From Rhizobiales bacterium CCH10-E5 (GTDB lineage: Bacteria > Pseudomonadota > Alphaproteobacteria > Rhizobiales > Beijerinckiaceae): a stretch of DNA of 14,318 nucleotides. The notes below the pieces were generated by a model that was not told the DNA's origin, made no database searches, and saw nothing but the letters and a program-made list of their open reading frames with translations. Position numbers and translations under genes: made by a program. Every line of letters begins with the position of its first letter. The first letter of the stretch is position 1. Shown piece after piece: positions 7,359 through 14,225 of the stretch. The DNA lies in contig LSIG01000083.1 of NCBI GenBank assembly GCA_001556125.1, forward strand, positions 1 to 14,318, read 5' to 3'.

Positions 7359-7640
7359 TCAGCCTCGATTGCCCTGAGGGGCAGGCTGCTGTCCAGGAAC
7401 GCTTTGGCCTTGCTGGTTCGCCATGGACTGCATCATCTTGTTGCAGTTCTCCATCATCTGAGACATCTGCTGCATCATGCCCATCATCGGCATAGCGCCA
7501 CTCCCACCCTGTCCTTGCATCATCTGATTGTGATCCATCGTTCCCGAAGGTGGGTTGGGGTTGGCCTGCTGGGCCATTGCGGCGCCGGCCAGCGAAACGG
7601 CTGCGGCGAAGGCAATGAGAGTCAGCTTGGTCTTTGTCAT
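7359..7640 (-). CDS. Small secreted methionine-rich protein
   Basis: This 93-residue protein has a clear signal peptide (MTKTKLTLIAFAAAVSLAGA, cleavage likely after AMA at 23). The mature part of about 70 residues contains about 14 Met, mostly in MPMMGMMQQMSQMM (50-63) and CNKMMQSM (66-73). It also has one Cys (C66), one His (H37) and a Gln/Pro/Gly-rich tail. The open frame extends to 7757, but ATG 7640 has AGGAGAG a few bases upstream and begins the signal peptide exactly. It stands alone between the RND pump (232 bp away) and the ATPase (258 bp away). Methionine clusters of this density bind Cu(I)/Ag(I) in periplasmic proteins, so I infer a buffer or chaperone. I do not recognise a named family. 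Confidence 0.8.
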   Translation of the reverse strand: MTKTKLTLIAFAAAVSLAGAAMAQQANPNPPSGTMDHNQMMQGQGGSGAMPMMGMMQQMSQMMENCNKMMQSMANQQGQSVPGQQPAPQGNRG

Positions 7641-7802
7641 CGGTTCTCTCCTGTGGTGGTGGATTAAGGGCGACTTCTGGATCGTCTCTTGCTTCGAGAA
7701 GGGTTTGATAGGGCCGATCGTGTAGATCACGTCGGCACCGCTCAAAGAATTGTGCACGAAATGATTTGATTTTACATTCGCTGTCCCTTTCTCTTTCCTT
7801 TA

Positions 7803-7818
7803 AGTCTCGATGGAGACT
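7803..7818 (-). terminator. Possible hairpin terminator after the RND pump gene
   Basis: AGTCTC and GAGACT form a six-base stem with a four-base loop, 54 bp downstream of the pump stop codon. The following minus-strand bases are TTAAAGG rather than a T-run, so it would be a weak or Rho-assisted terminator. It may instead be a chance palindrome. Confidence 0.25.
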
Positions 7819-7871
7819 CTTCTAAGAACTGTGTGGCACTGGACGGGTTGAACCGTTGCCTCGCGCATCAC

Positions 7872-10800
7872 TCACTTCGCGGCTTCCGGGATGTCTCCCT
7901 CCGTCGACGAAGCTGGGCGCGGCCGCACCACAGATGGACGACGTGCCGGCACGAGGCGATGCGGCAGGCCACGTTCTTTCACCAGGGCGTAAATCGCTGG
8001 GATGACGACGAGGGTCAGCACGGTCGACGACACCATCCCGCCGATCATCGGTACAGCGATGCGCTGCATGATCTCCGAGCCAGCGCCCGTGCTCCACAGG
8101 ATCGGGATCAGGCCTGCCATGATCGCGACGACTGTCATCATCTTGGGACGGACGCGCTCGACCGCGCCTACCATAATGGCCCGGTAGAGGTCCGCGCGCG
8201 TGGGCGCCTTCCCAGTGGTCCAGGCGGCGGCGCGCTGCTCTTCCCAGGCGTGGTCAAGGTAGATGAGCATGATGACGCCTGTCTCGGCGGCAACGCCGGC
8301 GAGGGCTATAAAGCCGACTGCGACGGCCACCGACATGTTGAAGCCGAGCCACCACATCAGCCAGATGCCGCCAACCAGCGAGAAAGGCAGTGAGAGCATT
8401 ACGATGAGCGTCTCTGTCAGGCGGCGGAAATTGAGGTAGAGAAGCAGAAAGATGATCAGCAGCGTGACCGGTACAACGATCTTCAGCTTGGCTTCCGCCC
8501 GCTCGAGGTATTCGAACTGTCCGCTCCATTGGAGAGAGTAACCTTGCGGCAGCTTGACCTCGCTGGCGACAGCCTGGCGGGCCTCTGCGACGTAGCCACC
8601 AAGGTCCCGGCCGGAAATGTCGACGAAGATGTAGACCGCAAGCTGCCCGTTCTCGGTGCGGACCGACGTCGCGCCACGGGTGAGTTGCACTTTCGCGACC
8701 TCGCCGAGCGGCACTGCTCCGCCGTCCGCCATTGGGATTTGAACGTCGGTTGCGATCGCCTGGGGATTGGAGCGGAAGGCGCGCGGGTAGCGTATGTTGA
8801 CGGTGTAGCGCTCCCGACCCTCGACTGTGTTCGTGACGGTTTCACCTCCGAGCGCAGTGGCGATCACATCCTGCACATCCCCGACATTCAAGCCGTACCG
8901 GCCAAGCGCCTGTCGATCGGGAGTAATGTCGAGGAAGTAGCCTCCGATGACGCGCTCCGCGTAGGCGCTTGAGGTGCCGGGCACCGCCTTCACGACCGCT
9001 TCGACCTGCCGCGCAACCTTCTCCATCTCGGCGAGATCCGTGCCGTAGACCTTGATCCCCACAGGTGTTCGGATTCCCGTGGAGAGCATGTCGATGCGGG
9101 CCCGAATGGGCTGCGTCCAGGCGTTCGAGACACCAGGGAACTGAAGTGCCTTGTCCATTTCCGCCTTCAGGCTCGCCAGGGTCACTCCGGGCCTCCACTC
9201 GGCTTCCGGTTTGAGGGTAATGATCGTCTCAAACATCTCTGTCGGTGCGGGATCAGTGGCGGTCGTGGCACGTCCTGCCTTGCCGTAGACTGTGACGACC
9301 TCCGGGAAGGACTTGATGATCCTGTCCTGAGTGGCCATCAGCTCTGCCGCTTTGGTGACCGAGAGACCCGGCAAGGTCGTGGGCATGTACATGAGCGTAC
9401 CTTCGTTCAGCTCAGGCATGAACTCGGAGCCGAGCTGTCGCATGGGCCACACCGTTGCGCCCAGCGCGACCAGCGCCAGCAGAATGGTGAAGATCTTGGC
9501 TCTGAGTACGCCGCGGATCACGGGCCGATAGATCCAGATCAGGAAGCGGTTGACGGGGTTCTTATGCTCCGGAACGATCCGGCCGCGCACGAAGATCACC
9601 ATCAGCGCCGGCACGAGCGTCACGGACAGAAAGGCCGCGGCCGCCATAGCGAAGGTCTTCGTGAAGGCCAACGGGCCGAACAGCCGGCCCTCCTGCCCCT
9701 CGAGCGTAAAGATCGGCAGGAACGAGACCGTGATGATGAGCAGGCTGAAGAACAAAGCAGGGCCGACCTCACTCGCCGCCTCGACGAGGATCTCGACGCG
9801 AGGCTTGTCCTTGGGCGCGCGCTCCAGATGCTTGTGAGCGTTCTCGATCATCACGATGGCGGCATCGATCATGGCACCGACTGCGATCGCGATGCCGCCC
9901 AAGCTCATGATGTTGGATCCAAGTCCAATCGCCTTCATGGCGGCGAAGCTGATGAGAATGCCAACCGGCAGCATCAGGATGGCGACGAGCGCGCTGCGCA
10001 GGTGGAGCAGGAACACGATGCACACGAGCGCGACGATGACGCTCTCTTCCAGAAGCGTGAACTTGAGGGTTTGTATGGCAGCTTCGATGAGCTGCGAGCG
10101 ATCGTAGACCGGAATGATCTCCACACCCTTCGGCAGGCTCGACGCCACCTCGGCCAAGCGCGCCTTGACGCTGTCGATGACGCTTAGCGCGTTCGCGCCG
10201 AAGCGTTGCAGGATGATGCCGCTGGCAACCTCCCCCTCACCATTCAGCTCTGTGATGCCGCGCCGTTCGTCAGGCCCCAGCTCGACCCGTGCGATGTCGC
10301 CGAGGCGCAATGGCGTGCCCGCCATAGTCTTCAGAACGATGCTCTCGATGTCTTGAACGTTCTTCAGGTAGCCGCGACCGCGGACCATGAACTCGAACTC
10401 TGAGAGCTCGACAGTACGTCCGCCGACGTCCGCATTGCTGTTGCGGATCGCCTCGCGCACCATCTGGAGCGAGATGCCCTGAGCGCGCAGCCGACTTGGA
10501 TCGACGACCACATTGTACTGCTTAACGAAGCCGCCGACGCTCGCGACCTCGGCTACGCCCTCTGCTTTCGACGCCGCAAAGCGGATGACCCAGTCCTGCA
10601 ACGTGCGCAGCTCCGCAAGTGTCATCTCTTTCGCGACGACCGCGTACTGGTACACCCAGCCCACGCCGGTCGCGTCCGGCCCTAAGCTGGGCGTGACACC
10701 AGTGGGCAGGCGGCGGGTCGCGGCGTTCAGGTATTCCAGGACCCGGCTTCGTGCCCAGTAGGGGTCTGTGCCGTCCTCAAAGATGATGTAGACGAAGGAA

Positions 10801-11069
10801 ACGCCGAAGAAGGAGAAGCCGCGCACCACCTTCGACCTTGGCACCGTGAGCATTGCTGTCGTGAGTGGATAGGTGACCTGGTCTTCTACGACCTGCGGCG
10901 CTTGCCCCGGATAGTCCGTGTAGACGATCACCTGGACGTCGGACAGATCCGGAATGGCGTCGAGCGGCAGCGTGCGCAGGGCATAGAGGCCAGCAGCGAC
11001 CGCAAAGGCTGTGCCGATCAGCACCAGCATCACGTTCCGGGCCGACCAGCCGATCAGACGGGCAATCAT
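7872..11069 (-). CDS. cusA: CusA/SilA-type heavy-metal efflux RND pump
   Basis: This 1065-residue inner-membrane proton antiporter is the pump of a CusBA-type Cu(+)/Ag(+) efflux system. It has the RND layout: a first helix (about 10-30), a large periplasmic loop, helices at about 340-500 including the charged GAMIDAAIVMIENAHKHL (D402, E409) used for proton transfer, a second periplasmic loop (about 545-860), and a final helical bundle. By alignment from memory, the three methionines of the E. coli CusA triad (M573, M623, M672) correspond to M562 (LMYMPTTLPG), M612 (APTEMFET) and M661 (RIDMLSTG). All are present, which favours monovalent Cu/Ag over Zn/Co/Cd. Its ATG shares ATGA with the cusB stop, and GAGGAGAAG provides the ribosome-binding site. 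The length is slightly above E. coli CusA because of a Pro/Arg-rich tail. Confidence 0.95.
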   Translation of the reverse strand: MIARLIGWSARNVMLVLIGTAFAVAAGLYALRTLPLDAIPDLSDVQVIVYTDYPGQAPQVVEDQVTYPLTTAMLTVPRSKVVRGFSFFGVSFVYIIFEDGTDPYWARSRVLEYLNAATRRLPTGVTPSLGPDATGVGWVYQYAVVAKEMTLAELRTLQDWVIRFAASKAEGVAEVASVGGFVKQYNVVVDPSRLRAQGISLQMVREAIRNSNADVGGRTVELSEFEFMVRGRGYLKNVQDIESIVLKTMAGTPLRLGDIARVELGPDERRGITELNGEGEVASGIILQRFGANALSVIDSVKARLAEVASSLPKGVEIIPVYDRSQLIEAAIQTLKFTLLEESVIVALVCIVFLLHLRSALVAILMLPVGILISFAAMKAIGLGSNIMSLGGIAIAVGAMIDAAIVMIENAHKHLERAPKDKPRVEILVEAASEVGPALFFSLLIITVSFLPIFTLEGQEGRLFGPLAFTKTFAMAAAAFLSVTLVPALMVIFVRGRIVPEHKNPVNRFLIWIYRPVIRGVLRAKIFTILLALVALGATVWPMRQLGSEFMPELNEGTLMYMPTTLPGLSVTKAAELMATQDRIIKSFPEVVTVYGKAGRATTATDPAPTEMFETIITLKPEAEWRPGVTLASLKAEMDKALQFPGVSNAWTQPIRARIDMLSTGIRTPVGIKVYGTDLAEMEKVARQVEAVVKAVPGTSSAYAERVIGGYFLDITPDRQALGRYGLNVGDVQDVIATALGGETVTNTVEGRERYTVNIRYPRAFRSNPQAIATDVQIPMADGGAVPLGEVAKVQLTRGATSVRTENGQLAVYIFVDISGRDLGGYVAEARQAVASEVKLPQGYSLQWSGQFEYLERAEAKLKIVVPVTLLIIFLLLYLNFRRLTETLIVMLSLPFSLVGGIWLMWWLGFNMSVAVAVGFIALAGVAAETGVIMLIYLDHAWEEQRAAAWTTGKAPTRADLYRAIMVGAVERVRPKMMTVVAIMAGLIPILWSTGAGSEIMQRIAVPMIGGMVSSTVLTLVVIPAIYALVKERGLPHRLVPARRPSVVRPRPASSTEGDIPEAAK

Positions 11070-12610
11070 TGGGGCTTCTCCTCGCCGGGAGCCGCAGGGG
11101 GGGGAGCCGCCGCCATACCTTGCAAGGCCGCTTTGAGGTTGCTCTCGGCGTCGATCAGGAAGTTGGCCGAGGTCACAACCTGGTCTCCCGCCTGGATGCC
11201 TTCCCGGACCTCGATGTAGCCACCCCCGCGGGCGCCCACCTTGACTTCACGCGGCTCAAAGCGGCCTTCGCCTTTATCGAGGATGACGATCTGACGCTCG
11301 CCCGTGTCGATCACCGCATCGTCGGGAACGGCAACCACCGGCTTCGCGGCTCCTGTCCCGATCTCGACATCGGCGTACATGTCGGCCAGAAGCACCCCTT
11401 CTGGATTGGGCAGCTCGATCCGCACACGCGTGGTGCGAGTTTCCTTGTTGACCTGCGGATAGATCAGCCCCACCCGGCCGGTGAAGGAGCGTCCCGGCAA
11501 ACTGCGCACCCGGATCGTGACGGCCTGTCCGGGCTTAATCAGGCCGAGTTCGTGCTCGGGCACATCCGCCAGAACCCAGACGCTGGAGATATCAGCGATC
11601 CGAAAGAGGACCTCGCCGGCAGGCGCTCGCATGCCCTCGATCGCATTGCGCTCCAGCACAACGCCGTCGCGCGGGGCGGTCCACACCATCGACATCGGGA
11701 CCTTGCGAGTGCGCTCGATCTCGGTCACCACCTCTTGCGACACGTTCAGGTTCTCAAGGCGCCGCCGGGCGCCCTCGATGAGTAGGGGACGCCCCCCGTT
11801 CGCCCCTCCGACCTCATTCAGGACACTGAGATACTGGGCACCTGCTGCGGCAATCTCAGGCGAGTAGAGGTGCAGGAGCGCCTGACCCTTGCGCACGCGC
11901 TCGCCTGTCGTGACGTTCTCGACATGCTCGATAAAGGTGTCAGAGCGTGTCGAGACGATCGTGACGCGGCGCTCGTCCAGCTGAACCGTCCCAGGCACGC
12001 GCACCGGCCGGACGACCACCCGGCGCTCCGCTGCCTGCGTGCGCACGCCCGTGCGCTGCAGCTTGCCGGGCGAAACCTTGACGGTATTGCCCTCCTCGGC
12101 TTCGCCCTCATAGACAGGGAGGTAGTCCATGCCCATAGAGTCCTTCTTGGGCACCGGTGAGGTGTCGGGCAGGCCCATCGGGTTGCGGTAGTACAGGACC
12201 TTGCGGCCGCTCGCGTCAGCCGTCGCACCGCCACCTGGTCCGGCCGTCTTCGGCTTATCATCGAAGCTCACGTCGGCGCCGACGCGCACGGGCAGGTAGT
12301 CCCGCCCGTCCTCGGTCTTCTTGGGTTCGGGTGAGAAGGCTGGCTTACCGTCTGGATCGCGGTAATAAAGCACCCGAGCGTCCGTACCCGAAGCCGGTCC
12401 AGCACCACCCTCGAGCAGCCTTGTGACCGAGGAGGGAAGCCATTCCGGCAAGGGCAGGTCGGTCTCGGCGGCTCGCATCCCACCCAAGAGCGCGCCAGCC
12501 AGGGCTGCCGGCACCAGAATGAGTCCGATGAGCCAGGCCACCACATCGCGGCCTGTCTTGCGCCCACGCTCGTCCGGCTCGCGGAGTTCATAAGGGGTCA
12601 GCTGATCCAT
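11066..12610 (-). CDS. cusB: CusB-type periplasmic adaptor (membrane-fusion protein)
   Basis: This adaptor of about 514 residues should link the RND pump to an outer-membrane channel and hand it metal. An N-terminal membrane anchor lies at about 24-46. Two similar segments with the pattern YYR-P-G-P---P-PKK------DYLPV then occur at about 82-108 and 140-166. They resemble the heavy-metal-binding region upstream of CusB homologues. Only the second keeps Met (NPMG and DSMGMDY); the first has DPDG and EDGRDY. The adaptor core follows: lipoyl/barrel-sandwich halves around 200-260 and 305-345, the beta-barrel (about 345-420) and the membrane-proximal domain (about 425-490), ending in a Pro/Ala-rich tail. 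I chose ATG 12610, which overlaps the upstream stop as TGATG; GTG 12613 is also possible. Its own stop overlaps the cusA start. Confidence 0.93.
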   Translation of the reverse strand: MDQLTPYELREPDERGRKTGRDVVAWLIGLILVPAALAGALLGGMRAAETDLPLPEWLPSSVTRLLEGGAGPASGTDARVLYYRDPDGKPAFSPEPKKTEDGRDYLPVRVGADVSFDDKPKTAGPGGGATADASGRKVLYYRNPMGLPDTSPVPKKDSMGMDYLPVYEGEAEEGNTVKVSPGKLQRTGVRTQAAERRVVVRPVRVPGTVQLDERRVTIVSTRSDTFIEHVENVTTGERVRKGQALLHLYSPEIAAAGAQYLSVLNEVGGANGGRPLLIEGARRRLENLNVSQEVVTEIERTRKVPMSMVWTAPRDGVVLERNAIEGMRAPAGEVLFRIADISSVWVLADVPEHELGLIKPGQAVTIRVRSLPGRSFTGRVGLIYPQVNKETRTTRVRIELPNPEGVLLADMYADVEIGTGAAKPVVAVPDDAVIDTGERQIVILDKGEGRFEPREVKVGARGGGYIEVREGIQAGDQVVTSANFLIDAESNLKAALQGMAAAPPPAAPGEEKPQ

Positions 12611-12623
12611 CACGGCACCGCCT
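12601..12623. repeat. Junction repeat, copy 1 (tandem FixH-like genes)
   Basis: GCTGATCCATCACGGCACCG followed by CCT matches 13161-13183 at 22 of 23 positions, exactly 560 bp away. Each copy covers the end of a FixH-like gene (codons for Ala-Val-Pro and TGA) and the overlapping ATG of the next gene. The pair most simply reflects an ancient tandem duplication of one FixH-like gene with its junction. Confidence 0.7.
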
Positions 12624-13170
12624 TGAGCACGAGCTTGTTCTGGACGGTGCCGGCCTCGCCCTGCACCTTGGCGGCAAGCGAAAGCTGCCAGCCGCCCTCC
12701 ATGGTCAGGTCGGTTTTGAACCGGTACACGCCGGGCTGTGGGGAAGGCTGGGGCTCGAGCGTCGAGGTCATGGTCGGCATGCCCTCCGGGGCCATGTCGA
12801 TGCGGCGCGCGAACACCACCGCATCAGGAACAGGCTTTCCCGACCGCTTGTCGACGAGGCGAACATCGATGACAGCCCCGCCCTGCTTCATCTCCCCTTT
12901 GACGAGCTCGAAGGTGTAGTCTTTGAGCTCCGCAGGAGATCCTGCCGGTCCGCCGGGTTTGGCTGCGAGCGGCAGCCACTGCGCCAGAGGTGCAGGAATC
13001 TGAGCTGTGACAGCGGCTGGAAGGGTCCAGGCCCCCCGAGCCAGACCGTAACCAGCGCCTGCTGCTGCGACCAAGGCGGCCAGGAACAGGAGAGTGAGGA
13101 AGATCTGACCGCCGCGCCCGCTGCGCTCGCTCTCGAACGCCTCGAATTCATCGGGATGGGGCTGATGCAT
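12610..13170 (-). CDS. FixH-like membrane-anchored periplasmic protein, second copy
   Basis: This 186-residue protein has an acidic N-terminal tail (about 1-20), one membrane helix (about 22-46), a Pro/Ala linker, and a FixH/YtkA-type beta domain from about residue 83 to the end. The domain opens DYTFELVKGEMKQGG and carries DMAPEGMPTM, a Met cluster of the kind seen in Cu-binding FixH/YtkA relatives, then YRFKTDLTMEGGW. FixH proper helps assemble the copper-containing cbb3 oxidase, but no other oxidase-assembly gene is here. ATG 13170 overlaps the upstream stop as TGATG, and its own TGA overlaps the cusB ATG the same way, so it belongs to the cusBA operon. Delivery or scavenging of periplasmic Cu(I) is inferred. 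Confidence 0.85.
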   Translation of the reverse strand: MHQPHPDEFEAFESERSGRGGQIFLTLLFLAALVAAAGAGYGLARGAWTLPAAVTAQIPAPLAQWLPLAAKPGGPAGSPAELKDYTFELVKGEMKQGGAVIDVRLVDKRSGKPVPDAVVFARRIDMAPEGMPTMTSTLEPQPSPQPGVYRFKTDLTMEGGWQLSLAAKVQGEAGTVQNKLVLKAVP

Positions 13171-13183
13171 CACGGCACCGCCT
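13161..13183. repeat. Junction repeat, copy 2 (tandem FixH-like genes)
   Basis: GCTGATGCATCACGGCACCG followed by CCT is the partner of 12601-12623, with one mismatch at the seventh base. It covers the stop of the first FixH-like gene and the start of the second. Confidence 0.7.
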
Positions 13184-13580
13184 GCAGGACAAGCCTGCTC
13201 TGGACCGCGCCGGAGACCCCCGGCACGTTGGCCACAAGCGTGAGGGCCCAGCCGCCCTCCATCACGAGGTCCGTCTCGAAGCGGTAGTAGCCGGGCAAGG
13301 TGTCTGGAACGGGCTCCACAGGAGCTGACATTGCGCTCATGTTGTGAGGCGACATGTCGAGGCGGCTGATGAACAGGGTCGCATTGGGCACGACTTTGCC
13401 AGTTCGCGTGTCGACCAGCCTCACCGTCAAGGTTGCGCCGCTGCCCTGGCGCACCTCGCGGTCAACCAGCTCGAACGTGTAGTCCTCTGGTTGAGGGCTT
13501 GAGGAGAGAGCCAGCGCCGTACCGACGCCGATTAAGAGGAGCGCTGCCGCGAGGGCGCGCCAGAATGTGGAGTACAACAC
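13170..13580 (-). CDS. FixH-like membrane-anchored periplasmic protein, first copy
   Basis: This 136-residue protein has a short N-terminus, one membrane helix (about residues 7-27) and then a FixH/YtkA-type domain. The domain starts DYTFELVDREVRQGSG, carries DMSPHNMSAM, continues YRFETDLVMEGGW and ends LVLQAVP. About half of the domain residues are identical to those of the protein encoded immediately downstream, so the two are tandem paralogues. This copy lacks the long acidic tail and linker of the other. The frame opens at GTG 13658, but the added residues are not hydrophobic. GTG 13580 has AGGACC upstream and puts the helix directly after the start. The true start remains uncertain. It is coupled to the next gene by TGATG. 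Confidence 0.8.
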   Translation of the reverse strand: MLYSTFWRALAAALLLIGVGTALALSSSPQPEDYTFELVDREVRQGSGATLTVRLVDTRTGKVVPNATLFISRLDMSPHNMSAMSAPVEPVPDTLPGYYRFETDLVMEGGWALTLVANVPGVSGAVQSRLVLQAVP

Positions 13581-13698
13581 TGGAATGGTCCTAGTTCCTG
13601 GGGACAGGCCCACGGACGGCGAAGGGCAATCGCATGCTGACGTCTGGGAGAGACGCACACACGAGCTCCGCGCGGCCGCATAGGCGCGCTCGACCGAC

Positions 13699-13718
13699 CA
13701 CCGGCATGGATGCCGGTG
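13699..13718. repeat. Short palindrome between the secreted-protein gene and the FixH-like genes
   Basis: CACCGGCATGGATGCCGGTG is a perfect inverted repeat, seven bases past the stop of the Cys/Met-rich gene. As RNA it could fold into an eight-pair stem with a four-base loop. It is followed on the minus strand by GGTCGGTCG with no T-run. It may be a Rho-assisted or partial terminator, or an operator for the genes that follow. Confidence 0.4.
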
Positions 13719-13724
13719 CTGGAA

Positions 13725-14075
13725 CTAGACTTTGGGTGGGTGCCCTAGGGGCAAAGAGGCGATGCTGCTGCCTTGCAGGTCGTCATGCGGCGCGACCGCA
13801 GCAATGCTTGGCGGGCCACGTAGGATCGAGGCGGCCGTCGGAAGGCTCTGGAAGCACTTAGCGACGCAGACCACCGCAAAGGGGCAAGCCAGCATATCCC
13901 CGCAGTCAGGGGGCTGCGGCTGTCCGCACGGCATCATATCGCCGTCCGCCGACACCATGGAGACAGCCATGTTGTCCATCGGCCCAGCCTTTCCCGGTCC
14001 GGCAGAAACGCCGGCAACGAGGCTGACGACCGCAAGGATCGTGAGCAAGCGTGAGAGGGCCAACCAGATCAACAT
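13725..14075 (-). CDS. Small secreted Cys/Met-rich protein of unknown function
   Basis: This 116-residue protein has a hydrophobic N-terminal signal (about residues 3-25, LIWLALSRLLTILAVVSLVAG). A segment rich in Met and Cys follows: M33, M36, M40, M47, M48, C50, C58, M61, C64, C70 and C74, including MMPCGQ and MLACPFAVVCVAKC. The C-terminal part is low in charge and ends in LPLGHPPKV. Five Cys in 25 residues suggests thiolate or thioether binding of Cu(I), or disulfides. ATG 14075 has TGAGGA four bases upstream. It is the first gene of the cusBA cluster, 144 bp before the first FixH-like start, and follows a good promoter candidate. I do not recognise its family with confidence. Small secreted Cys-rich proteins of this kind do occur in alphaproteobacterial copper clusters. 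Confidence 0.7.
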   Translation of the reverse strand: MLIWLALSRLLTILAVVSLVAGVSAGPGKAGPMDNMAVSMVSADGDMMPCGQPQPPDCGDMLACPFAVVCVAKCFQSLPTAASILRGPPSIAAVAPHDDLQGSSIASLPLGHPPKV

Positions 14076-14144
14076 ACGTCCTCAGAATGGCACAAAACCC
14101 CAGGATTGGGAAGAAGCTCCCGCTCCCGATGCAGCCACCTAACT

Positions 14145-14172
14145 TTGGTATGTGGGGCCCGATCCTTGTCAA
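14145..14172 (-). promoter_or_regulatory. Candidate sigma-70-type promoter for the cusBA cluster
   Basis: On the minus strand, a perfect -35 box TTGACA (14172-14167) is followed after 16 bases by TACCAA (14150-14145) as a weak -10. It lies about 70 bases upstream of the ATG of the Cys/Met-rich gene. No CueR-type or CopR-type operator is obvious within it, so copper control is not shown by the sequence. Confidence 0.4.
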
Positions 14173-14225
14173 ACAAGAGGAGGGCTCCAGCCACCATGGG
14201 TATCTTGTCACTGTGGCGCCTCATC

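Noticed and set aside
7641..7757. Upstream extension of the Met-rich protein frame
   Set aside because: The extra 39 residues would precede a perfect signal peptide, and the best ribosome-binding site is at ATG 7640.
8889..8891. Leu in RYGLNV of the RND pump, first suspected to be a lost triad methionine
   Set aside because: Counting back from the C-terminus of E. coli CusA as remembered places the triad at the YMP, PTEM and RIDM positions. All three keep Met here, so RYGL is not part of it.
9564..10187. 207-residue charged plus-strand frame opposite cusA
   Set aside because: It is extremely rich in Asp, Arg, Glu, Gln and His, which is the antisense image of cusA; there is no ribosome-binding site or domain support.
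13591..13728. Inverted pair CTAGTTCC (13591-13598) and GGAACTAG (13721-13728)
   Set aside because: It is only eight bases, 122 bp apart, and does not extend; this is compatible with chance.
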